A DNA stretch of 8,834 bases from an uncultured Bacteroidota bacterium. Its GTDB lineage: Bacteria; Bacteroidota; Bacteroidia; Chitinophagales; Chitinophagaceae. Below are positions 1-7,077 of the stretch, piece after piece (the first letter of the stretch is position 1; each line of letters starts with the position of its first letter). The translations under genes and the position numbers were made by a program. The notes below the pieces were generated by a model, which was not told the DNA's origin, ran no database searches, and saw nothing but the letters and a program-made list of their open reading frames with translations. The DNA lies in contig CAINOM010000226.1 in assembly GCA_903851455.1 (NCBI GenBank), positions 1-8,834 of the forward strand. The letters run 5' to 3'.

Positions 1-945
1 AATACGCTGAAGTTAATGCAGGGTTGTTATGAAAGGCTTGGTGACGCCTACAAGTATAACGGCAACTATCAACTGGCCATGGAAAGCTACCTCCACTACA
101 ATGCCATCAAGGATTCTGTTTTCTCAAAGGAAAACAATGATAAAATAATTAAGATGGGCCTGCAGAACGAATACGATAAAAAAGTCGCGGATGCACAAAA
201 ACTCGCAGCACTAAAGCTTCAGCGCCAGCGTGGGTATACGTATGCCGGTATTGTCGGGGCGCTTTTGCTCCTGGGATTTTCATTTTTCACAATGCGCAGT
301 AACCGGCTGCTTGGCAACGAAAAGAAGCGGAGCGACAGCCTGCTGCTGAACATATTGCCGGAAGAAGTCGCCAATCAACTGAAAGATACCGGGGCGGCGG
401 CGGCAAGGCAATATGATGATGTAACGGTGCTGTTCACTGACTTTGTAAACTTTACGGAAGCAGGGGAACGCATGACTCCAGGTGCACTGATCGAAGAGCT
501 GGACAACTGCTTCAAGAAATTTGATGAGATAACCAGCAAGCATAAAGTTGAAAAGATAAAGACAATAGGCGACGCATACCTCGCGGTGTGCGGGCTGCCT
601 ACTGCCGACCCGAAACATGCAGAGAACGTTGTTGCCGCAGCCTTGGAGATAAATACGTTCATGCAGGACCGGCTGGCGAAACTCGGGAACAAGACATTTG
701 ACATTCGCCTGGGTATACATAGCGGCCATGTAGTGGCTGGCATTGTTGGCGTTAAGAAATTCGCCTACGACATTTGGGGTGATACGGTGAATACCGCAGC
801 ACGCATGGAGCAGAACAGTGAACCGGGAAAGGTAAATATCTCAGAGACTACCTATGATCTGGTGAAAGAAAAATTCAACTGCGAGTACAGAGGCGAGATC
901 GATGCAAAGGGCAAGGGCATGATGAAGATGTATTACGTCTCTTGA
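1..945 (+). CDS. TPR-sensor membrane adenylate cyclase, class III (5' end outside window)
   Basis: Predicted to make cAMP from ATP on the cytoplasmic side of the inner membrane, under control of an extracytoplasmic TPR sensor. The frame is open from base 1, and the Met at 16 is internal, so the gene starts upstream; complete paralogues suggest roughly 600-700 residues in all. Visible in order: the last TPR-like unit with the phrase NAIKDSVFS (about 16-135), a charged coiled stretch, one membrane span (about 235-297), the cyclase-transducer-like segment LLLNILPEEVA, then the catalytic domain (about 415-942). Both metal-binding Asp are present: FTDFVNFT (codon 439-441) and IGDAY (571-573). Adenine-specifying residues are Lys 559-561 and Asp 769-771 (YDIWG). 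The transition-state Asn and Arg follow in TVNTAAR. These residues indicate adenylate rather than guanylate cyclase. The next gene begins 48 bases downstream on the same strand, so co-transcription is likely. Confidence 0.88.
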   Translation, partial: NTLKLMQGCYERLGDAYKYNGNYQLAMESYLHYNAIKDSVFSKENNDKIIKMGLQNEYDKKVADAQKLAALKLQRQRGYTYAGIVGALLLLGFSFFTMRSNRLLGNEKKRSDSLLLNILPEEVANQLKDTGAAAARQYDDVTVLFTDFVNFTEAGERMTPGALIEELDNCFKKFDEITSKHKVEKIKTIGDAYLAVCGLPTADPKHAENVVAAALEINTFMQDRLAKLGNKTFDIRLGIHSGHVVAGIVGVKKFAYDIWGDTVNTAARMEQNSEPGKVNISETTYDLVKEKFNCEYRGEIDAKGKGMMKMYYVS

Positions 946-960
946 ACCGGGACTTATCCG

Positions 961-978
961 ACTAAACGATTAACCTGA
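961..978 (+). repeat. Intergenic leader repeat, copy A
   Basis: This 18-base segment between the first cyclase and the hybrid kinase matches 3551-3568, ahead of the third gene, at 15 of 18 positions without gaps; both end in TAACCTGA. Each copy is followed 12-15 bases later by ATGAAAAT, the start of the next paralogue. This looks like a relic of gene duplication that included the leader. It also supports the ATG at 994 as the start of the kinase gene rather than the in-frame TTG at 979. Confidence 0.6.
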
Positions 979-993
979 TTGACGAAACTAATC

Positions 994-3555
994 ATGAAAA
1001 TAATTTTAAGATGCATGTTGACGGTGTTGCTGATGGTGAGCGGCAGAAATCTATATGCGCAAAAACAAGGACAGACGCTCATCGACTCCCTGCTCAAAGA
1101 ACTGCCCCGGCAAAAAGAAGATACCAATAAAGTGAAAGTGCTGAATGACCTGAGCCTTGGTTACCATATTGCTGATCCGGATACAGGTATTTTTTACGGG
1201 AAGCAGGCGCTGGTACTGGCAACGAAACTAGGTTATGCCGCCGGGGAAGCGTGGGCGAACAGCCATGTAGGGTTGAATTATGTGTATCTGGCGGGCTATG
1301 GCGCGGCGCTGCAGTACTATGACAAGGCTGCACAGCTATTTAAGCAGGCGGGCAACAACAGGGGCATAGCGTGGGTGGCTATGTGTATGGGCAATATTTT
1401 CAAAGCGCGCGGCGAATTTCCCAAGGCGCTTGAATATTATCTGAGGGCATTAAAACTGGATGAGGAGCTGGGTAATAAAAAAGACATCGCCGCGGTAACG
1501 CTGAATATTGGTACCATTTATACCCACATTTACGAGTATGCAAAGGCGCGGGAATATTTTAACAGGGCGCTGGCTGGCGCTGAGGAGGTTGGTGATAAAC
1601 GAACTATAAATGTTACGGAGCGCTGCATCGGCGTGCTGTTTCGCCAGCAGGGCATTTTGGACAGTGCGCTTTTTTATTATAATAAGGCGCTGAAGGTAGC
1701 CGAAGAAATTAACGATAAGAGCAGCATCTCATCTCTCGCGGCGGATATGGGGGCGGCGTACTTTGAACAAGGGTATTATGCAAAGGCGCTGGCCTACTCC
1801 GGCAAAGCGCTGCAGCTGAAAAGAGAACTGGGCGCTAAAACGGATGTCGCTGTGTGCCTGACAACTGTCGGATGGATATATATCAAGCTTGCTACCGACA
1901 CTTCGAAAAAAGTGAAGGCGTTTGATGTGGCGGAATTGCGGGCTATCGACCCGGCATACACACCGATGCCAGGGGAAAAGCATGCCTTGCTGAAAAGGGG
2001 AATTGAAAATATCAGGGAAAGTATTTCAATATTTAAAGAGGCGGGAAATATGGATGATGTTGCATCGGGATACTATAACCTGGCGCGGGCAGACTCTTTG
2101 AATGGCGACTACCATGAAGCATTGATCGCGTTGTGCCTTTCTACCCGCTTGAATGATTCATTGTTTTCCATGAAAAAAAACATGGAGATCTCCACACTGG
2201 CGATACACAGTAAAATGGAAGCCGACAGCCTCAACAACGTACACGGAAAACAGGTAATAGAGCTGAAACTGAAGCAGCAGAGAGGCTTAACCTATGTTAG
2301 CGGTGCCGTTATCCTGGCGCTGCTGGGCTTTTCTTTCTTCATAATAAAAGAGCGGCGGAAAGCAGAGGCAGAACGTAAAAATGCGGAAACTGAAAAAGCA
2401 CGCGCCGAGCGCAGCGAGCAATTCAAGCAGCAGTTCCTGGCCAATATGAGCCACGAAATACGCACACCTATGAATGCTGTGCTGGGCATGACCAATCTTG
2501 TTATGGACACCGAGGTGACACCCAAGCAAGACCAATACCTGAAAGCCATAAAGAAGTCGTCTGAAAATCTGCTCGTCATCATCAATGACATCCTCGACCT
2601 CAGTAAGCTGGAGGCAGGAAAAATGGAGCTGGAAAAAATTCCGTTCCGGATCAGCGAACAGATCACCCAGGTATATGAGACCATCCATTTTAAGGCTGAA
2701 GAAAAAGGCCTGATGCTGCAAACCGAAGTAGACAACGATGTTCCCGAGGTTTTGGTCGGTGACCCATCCAGGTTGAATCAGGTGCTCATAAACCTGTCTG
2801 CCAATGCCATCAAGTTCACCGACAAAGGAAATGTGCGGATAACCGTTAAAAAAGTTCCGGGCACGGAGTCTTCATTGGCTTTCACGGTAGCAGATACCGG
2901 GATCGGCATACCTGCAGATAAATTAGGCAGCTTGTTTGAGTCCTTTCAGCAGGTAGATGCCAGCACATCAAGAAAATACGGAGGTACCGGGCTGGGGCTT
3001 TCTATTTCCAAAACACTAATAGAGCTGCAGGGTGGGAAAATCGAAGTTAAGAGCGAGGAAGGGAAAGGATCCGAGTTTTCGTTCACTATAGCTTATGGCA
3101 TACCCACCGGCCACGAAGCCGCAGCATTGACCAAAGAAACGAAAATAGACAGCAGCCTGTTGACAGGCATAAGAATATTGGTTGCAGAAGACAACGACTA
3201 CAACCAGATCGTGATCCAGGATACCCTTGAAAACATTATTAAGGGCGTTAAAGTCGATATCGCCGATAATGGCAGGATCGCAATAGAAAAACTAAGAACA
3301 GGCGATTATGATTTGATCCTGATGGATGCACAAATGCCTGTAATGGGTGGCCTCGAAGCAAGCGAGTACATACGTAAGAACCTGGATGGAAAGAAAGGAT
3401 CAATACCGATCCTCGCGCTTACCGCAAGTGTACTGAATACAGATCTTGACAAATGTGTCAAAGCTGGTATGAACGACTATGTACCAAAACCGTTTACACG
3501 GGTACAGTTGTTGAGCACGCTGGCAAAATACTATAAGAATGACAGGCCTGACTAA
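994..3555 (+). CDS. TPR-sensor hybrid histidine kinase with C-terminal receiver domain
   Basis: Membrane sensor kinase of 853 residues that should autophosphorylate on His and pass phosphate to its own receiver Asp. An in-frame TTG at 979 would add five residues, but ATG 994 fits the leader repeat, the third gene's start (both ATGAAAAT) and a clean signal peptide (residues 1-22, cleavage LYA-Q). Order: TPR units with about 40-residue spacing (about 60-330), a further helical region ending in NDSLFS, one membrane span (about 434-453), a coiled linker, HisKA with H487 (SHEIRTPMN), HATPase with N-box N604, DTGIGIP (D634) and GGTGLGL (663-669), then a receiver with E732/D733, phospho-acceptor D778 (LMDAQMP), T810 and K832. 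All catalytic residues are intact. No DNA-binding or HPt domain follows the receiver, so a separate phosphotransfer partner is likely. The ligand is unknown. It sits between two cyclases with related sensors. Confidence 0.92.
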   Translation: MKIILRCMLTVLLMVSGRNLYAQKQGQTLIDSLLKELPRQKEDTNKVKVLNDLSLGYHIADPDTGIFYGKQALVLATKLGYAAGEAWANSHVGLNYVYLAGYGAALQYYDKAAQLFKQAGNNRGIAWVAMCMGNIFKARGEFPKALEYYLRALKLDEELGNKKDIAAVTLNIGTIYTHIYEYAKAREYFNRALAGAEEVGDKRTINVTERCIGVLFRQQGILDSALFYYNKALKVAEEINDKSSISSLAADMGAAYFEQGYYAKALAYSGKALQLKRELGAKTDVAVCLTTVGWIYIKLATDTSKKVKAFDVAELRAIDPAYTPMPGEKHALLKRGIENIRESISIFKEAGNMDDVASGYYNLARADSLNGDYHEALIALCLSTRLNDSLFSMKKNMEISTLAIHSKMEADSLNNVHGKQVIELKLKQQRGLTYVSGAVILALLGFSFFIIKERRKAEAERKNAETEKARAERSEQFKQQFLANMSHEIRTPMNAVLGMTNLVMDTEVTPKQDQYLKAIKKSSENLLVIINDILDLSKLEAGKMELEKIPFRISEQITQVYETIHFKAEEKGLMLQTEVDNDVPEVLVGDPSRLNQVLINLSANAIKFTDKGNVRITVKKVPGTESSLAFTVADTGIGIPADKLGSLFESFQQVDASTSRKYGGTGLGLSISKTLIELQGGKIEVKSEEGKGSEFSFTIAYGIPTGHEAAALTKETKIDSSLLTGIRILVAEDNDYNQIVIQDTLENIIKGVKVDIADNGRIAIEKLRTGDYDLILMDAQMPVMGGLEASEYIRKNLDGKKGSIPILALTASVLNTDLDKCVKAGMNDYVPKPFTRVQLLSTLAKYYKNDRPD

Positions 3556-3568
3556 CGGAATAACCTGA
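3551..3568 (+). repeat. Intergenic leader repeat, copy B
   Basis: Partner of the segment at 961-978 (15 of 18 identical). This copy overlaps the stop codon of the hybrid kinase (TAA at 3553-3555), whereas copy A lies wholly after the stop of the first cyclase. The ATG of the third gene follows 12 bases later. Confidence 0.6.
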
Positions 3569-3580
3569 GCGGAAATAAAC

Positions 3581-5596
3581 ATGAAAATGACCTTAAAAAA
3601 AACGCTGATATTATTGCTGCTGCTGGGCTGCACAACCGTCCATGGCCAACTACAAGGGCAGCCACTGATAGACTCACTGCTCAAAGAACTGGTCCGGCAA
3701 AGGGCGGATACCAATAAGGTGAAGGTCCTTAATGCTTTGGCGGCCGAGTATGCCGGCATCAATCCTGATGAGGGCATAAAGTATGGGGAGTTGCAGCTGG
3801 ACCTGGCGATGCAGCTGGGCTGGAAGAAGGGAATGGCCATGGCAAACGGCAGGATCGCGGAAAATTATGGCGGCAAGTCAGATCATTCAAGATCACTGGC
3901 GTATGACCGCGCAGCACTGAAGATAGCAGAAGAAACAGGCGACAAAACACTGACTGCACCAGCCGCCCTGAGTATTGGTTTCGATTATAAAAATCTTGGG
4001 GATGGACCGAAAGCGATCGAATATTTCCTCCAGGCATTGAAGACGGGGGAAGAGGTGGGCGATATACACAGTGTAGCAAATGCCCTGGTGCAGACTGCCG
4101 GTATTTACTGGAATTTTGGCGATTATGCGAAAGCGGTGGAATATGATTTAAAAGCGTTGAAAATATTCGAAGACGCGAAACGCAACCTGGGACCAATAGA
4201 ACACAATATTGGTTCCGCTTACCTTGGCGAACATGATTACCCAAAAGCACGCGAATATCTTTTCAAGTCGGTAGAAGCATATGAAAGAGCGGGAGATACA
4301 GCCGGGGCCGTAGCTCCCACTGTTAGTATTGGCCATCTGTATAAGCAGCAGAAGAATTATACAATGGCAATAATGTACGACCTGCAAGCGCTGAAGATGT
4401 CCGAAAAAACAAGAGATACGTCAAATATGTCGTGCAGCCTGATCAATGTGGGTGAGGCATATCTTGCCATTGTTAAGGATGGCGTAGCGGGGCATAGGGA
4501 AGTGGAGAATGCCAGTGAATTTGGCGGGGCAGGATATCAGCCGGAGCAGTTTATACCAACAGGCAGGGCCGCTTTGCTGAAAGGCGCAATTGATTATATA
4601 CAGCGCGGCATAGAAGAAGCGAAAAGGATACATTCCTTATACATACTGAAAGAGGCGTACCAGACGCTTGCTGAGGTGTACAAACTTAACGGGGACTATA
4701 AGAAGTCACTGGACGCAACCGATAACTACCATGCTATCAAAGATTCCCTGTTCTCGCAGGAGAAAGGTGAACAGATACAAATGCTGGGCGTGAAGTATGA
4801 ATACGACCGCCGGCGCGCTGCCGACAGTTTAACGACTGCAGGCAAGCAACAGATTACACTGATAAAATTACAGAAGCAGAAAACTTTTACCTGGCTGGGT
4901 GTAGCAGGAATCATATTGCTTGCGGGTTTTTCTTTCTTCATAGTAAAGGAGCGTGGCAGATCCGAAAAGGAACGAAAAAAGTCAGACGACCTGCTGCTTA
5001 ATATTTTACCAGGGGAAGTAGCAAATGAACTTAAGACGAACGGCACAACCGCGGCCCGGCATTTTGACAACACTACAGTGCTCTTCACTTACTTTGTAAA
5101 CTTCACCAAAGCAGGAGAGCGTATGAGCCCACAGGGGTTGGTAGACGAGTTGGATATATGTTTTAAAGCTTTTGATGACATCGTAGGCAAGTATAACATT
5201 GAGAAGATCAAGACCATCGGGGATGCATACCTGGCTGTTTGCGGGCTGCCCGCAGCAAACGCCGACCATGCGGTCAACATCATAAAAGCAGCAAAGGAGA
5301 TAAATGCATTCATGCAGGACAGGCTGGCCAAAATGGGGATGAGAACGTTTGAAATTCGCCTTGGCATTCACAGCGGAAGCGTCGTTGCAGGGATAGTAGG
5401 CAAGAAGAAGTTCGCTTATGACATATGGGGCGATACCGTGAACACCGCGGCACGCATGGAGCAGAACAGTGAGTCCGGAAGGATAAATATCTCGGAAACG
5501 CCCTACAAGCTGGTGCAGGATAAATTCCGATGTGAATACAGAGGAGAGATAGAGGCGAAAGGGAAGGGCAAGATGAAGATGTATTATATTAGTTAA
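3581..5596 (+). CDS. TPR-sensor membrane adenylate cyclase, class III, lacking the first metal-binding Asp
   Basis: Complete 671-residue paralogue of the gene at 1-945. A hydrophobic N-terminus (1-22) acts as signal peptide; LLGC at 14-17 also resembles a lipobox, so lipid attachment at C17 is possible. TPR units fill about residues 45-400, ending in HAIKDSLFS. A coiled stretch, one membrane span (about 436-455) and the LLLNILPGEVA transducer segment lead to the cyclase domain (about 495-671). Retained: second metal Asp D548 (IGDAY), adenine-specifying K544 and D614 (YDIWG), N621 and R625 (TVNTAAR), and a C-terminal KGKG. The first metal Asp is replaced by Y504 (FTYFVNFT; TAC at 5090-5092, where the paralogue has GAC). 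In the class III family this Asp binds the catalytic metals, so a homodimer is expected to be weak or inactive, while a heterodimer with the first cyclase could keep one active site. It lies 25 bases after the kinase gene, probably in the same transcript. Confidence 0.9.
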   Translation: MKMTLKKTLILLLLLGCTTVHGQLQGQPLIDSLLKELVRQRADTNKVKVLNALAAEYAGINPDEGIKYGELQLDLAMQLGWKKGMAMANGRIAENYGGKSDHSRSLAYDRAALKIAEETGDKTLTAPAALSIGFDYKNLGDGPKAIEYFLQALKTGEEVGDIHSVANALVQTAGIYWNFGDYAKAVEYDLKALKIFEDAKRNLGPIEHNIGSAYLGEHDYPKAREYLFKSVEAYERAGDTAGAVAPTVSIGHLYKQQKNYTMAIMYDLQALKMSEKTRDTSNMSCSLINVGEAYLAIVKDGVAGHREVENASEFGGAGYQPEQFIPTGRAALLKGAIDYIQRGIEEAKRIHSLYILKEAYQTLAEVYKLNGDYKKSLDATDNYHAIKDSLFSQEKGEQIQMLGVKYEYDRRRAADSLTTAGKQQITLIKLQKQKTFTWLGVAGIILLAGFSFFIVKERGRSEKERKKSDDLLLNILPGEVANELKTNGTTAARHFDNTTVLFTYFVNFTKAGERMSPQGLVDELDICFKAFDDIVGKYNIEKIKTIGDAYLAVCGLPAANADHAVNIIKAAKEINAFMQDRLAKMGMRTFEIRLGIHSGSVVAGIVGKKKFAYDIWGDTVNTAARMEQNSESGRINISETPYKLVQDKFRCEYRGEIEAKGKGKMKMYYIS

Positions 5597-5640
5597 CCTA
5601 TGAGGCGCAATCATAAATCGTAAAACAAAAATGAATTGAT

Positions 5641-5648
5641 TATTTTTG
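5641..5648 (+). promoter_or_regulatory. Candidate -7 promoter element (TAnnTTTG) for the E2 gene
   Basis: TATTTTTG matches the Bacteroidota sigma-ABfr -7 consensus TAnnTTTG at all six fixed positions and lies 34 bases before the E2 ATG, implying a leader of about 25-30 bases. No convincing -33 TTTG occurs at the expected distance upstream, so this is a partial match. It suggests that the E2 gene is transcribed separately from the signalling array. Confidence 0.45.
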
Positions 5649-5682
5649 CAGCGTTTCAAATAAAATTCTAACTAACTATATT

Positions 5683-7017
5683 ATGGCGATCGTTGATCTT
5701 GTAATGCCAAAAATGGGCGAAAGTATAATGGAAGCTACCGTGCTTAAATGGCACAAACGTGTGGGCGACCACGTGAAAATGGATGAAACCCTGCTGGATA
5801 TAGCAACAGATAAAGTAGACAGCGAAGTACCTTCTACCACAGCCGGTGTGATCACCGAATTGCTTTACAAAGAAAATGATGTAGTGCCTGTAGGTGCAGT
5901 GATAGCACGAGTAGACGCTGGTGGCGCTGTTCTTGTAGCTGCCCCCGCCACGGCTCCCGTTCACCAGGCTGCGCCCCAACCGGCACCTGTGCAGCAGGCC
6001 GCTCCGCAGTACCAGGCAGCGCCAACAGGCGTAGAAAGCAATGGCGCCAGGTTTTACTCCCCGCTGGTGCTCAACATCGCAGGCACGGAAGGCATTGGCA
6101 TGGCTGAGCTGGAAAAAATACCCGGTACCGGCAACGAAGGCCGTGTAACCAAAAAAGATATACTTGACTACGTAAGCAACCGCAAAGCGCAGCCGGCACC
6201 ACAAGCGGCAGCGCCACAACCTGCGCCTGTTGCCGCACCACAGGCTGCGCCGCAACCTGTGCCTGCCGCTCCTGCACCAGCGCCGGCGCCTCCGTCGGTT
6301 ATTGGCGGCAATGTGGAGATAATAGAAATGGACCGTATGCGCCGGCTTATTGCTGACCACATGGTCCGTAGCAAGCACACATCACCCCACGTTACCAGCT
6401 TTACCGAAGCAGATGTTACCAACATCGTAAAATGGCGCGATAAGGTAAAGGGTAAATTTGAGCAGATGTATGGAGAGAAGATCACTTATACGCCTATATT
6501 CTTTGAAGCGATCGTGAACTGTATCCGTAAATTCCCGATGATCAACAGCAGCCTTGACGGCTACAATATCGTCATCAAGAAAGACATTAACATAGGCATG
6601 GCTACTGCACTGCCCAGTGGCAATCTTATAGTACCGGTTATTAAGAATGCAGGCACTAAAAACCTGCTCGGCCTTACCAAGGACGTGAACGCACTCGCCA
6701 ATGCAGCTCGGGGGAATAAACTGAAAGCTGATGACACACAGGGCGGCACATTCACAGTGACCAACGTAGGCACCTTCGGCAGCCTGATGGGCACGCCTAT
6801 CATCAATCAGCCCCAGGTAGCAATACTGGCTGTCGGGGCCATCAAGAAGCGCCCTGTTGTATTAGAAACCGAAGACGGCGATGTAATCGCCATACGCCAC
6901 ATGATGTATCTCTCGCTCAGCTACGACCATCGCATTGTTGATGGCTCACTTGGGGCGAGCTTTCTTACGGCTGTAGCGAAGGAACTTGAGGCATTCGATA
7001 AAGAAAGGGGTATTTAA
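5683..7017 (+). CDS. 2-oxo acid dehydrogenase E2 (dihydrolipoamide acyltransferase)
   Basis: Core E2 subunit of a 2-oxo acid dehydrogenase complex. It moves the acyl group from its lipoyl arm to CoA, taking substrate from E1 and being reoxidised by E3. The 444 residues fit a single-lipoyl E2: lipoyl domain (1-78) with the lipoylated Lys at K44 (ATDKVDSEVPS), Ala/Pro linker (about 79-122), subunit-binding domain (about 124-164), second Ala/Pro linker (about 168-205), and acyltransferase domain (about 210-444) with catalytic H416 and D420 in DHRIVDG. The N-terminus (LVMPKMGESI) and HVTSF resemble Bacteroidota proteins usually named branched-chain or pyruvate E2, but the acyl substrate cannot be settled here and no E1 or E3 gene is adjacent. 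In the binding domain the usual Arg after PxV is L130, while the second Arg (R154) remains. The gene has a candidate promoter element upstream and a terminator after it. Confidence 0.93.
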   Translation: MAIVDLVMPKMGESIMEATVLKWHKRVGDHVKMDETLLDIATDKVDSEVPSTTAGVITELLYKENDVVPVGAVIARVDAGGAVLVAAPATAPVHQAAPQPAPVQQAAPQYQAAPTGVESNGARFYSPLVLNIAGTEGIGMAELEKIPGTGNEGRVTKKDILDYVSNRKAQPAPQAAAPQPAPVAAPQAAPQPVPAAPAPAPAPPSVIGGNVEIIEMDRMRRLIADHMVRSKHTSPHVTSFTEADVTNIVKWRDKVKGKFEQMYGEKITYTPIFFEAIVNCIRKFPMINSSLDGYNIVIKKDINIGMATALPSGNLIVPVIKNAGTKNLLGLTKDVNALANAARGNKLKADDTQGGTFTVTNVGTFGSLMGTPIINQPQVAILAVGAIKKRPVVLETEDGDVIAIRHMMYLSLSYDHRIVDGSLGASFLTAVAKELEAFDKERGI

Positions 7018-7036
7018 TTATACCAGAATAGTTTGC

Positions 7037-7077
7037 ACGGGGTTTGATACGAGCGTATCAAGCCCCGTTTCTTTTTT
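7037..7077 (+). terminator. Intrinsic terminator after the E2 gene
   Basis: Arms 7037-7051 and 7054-7068 pair over 15 positions with a single G-T wobble, with a very tight turn (an effective GAGC tetraloop if the innermost pair opens). TTCTTTTTT follows (7069-7077). The stem starts 19 bases after the E2 stop. Read from the other strand, the hairpin follows the nhaA stop but lacks a U-tract, so it should mainly terminate + strand transcription while possibly stabilising the nhaA mRNA end. Confidence 0.85.

Noticed and set aside
979..993. TTG at 979 as start of the hybrid kinase
   Set aside because: It adds only five residues ahead of a normal signal peptide. ATG 994 matches the start context of the third gene after the shared leader.
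5006..5659. Long minus-strand open frame opposite the second cyclase domain
   Set aside because: The cyclase frame has intact conserved motifs. The reverse frame shows no recognisable domain, and a similar reverse frame appears opposite the paralogous domain because the coding strand is conserved.
5671..5678. ACTAACTA shared by the leaders of the E2 gene and the dnaA-like gene (8724-8731)
   Set aside because: A single shared 8-mer in AT-rich leaders is weak evidence of common control.
5668..6378. Long minus-strand open frame opposite the E2 gene
   Set aside because: Its Arg-rich low-complexity sequence is the complement of the Ala/Pro linker codons of E2, so it is a shadow frame.
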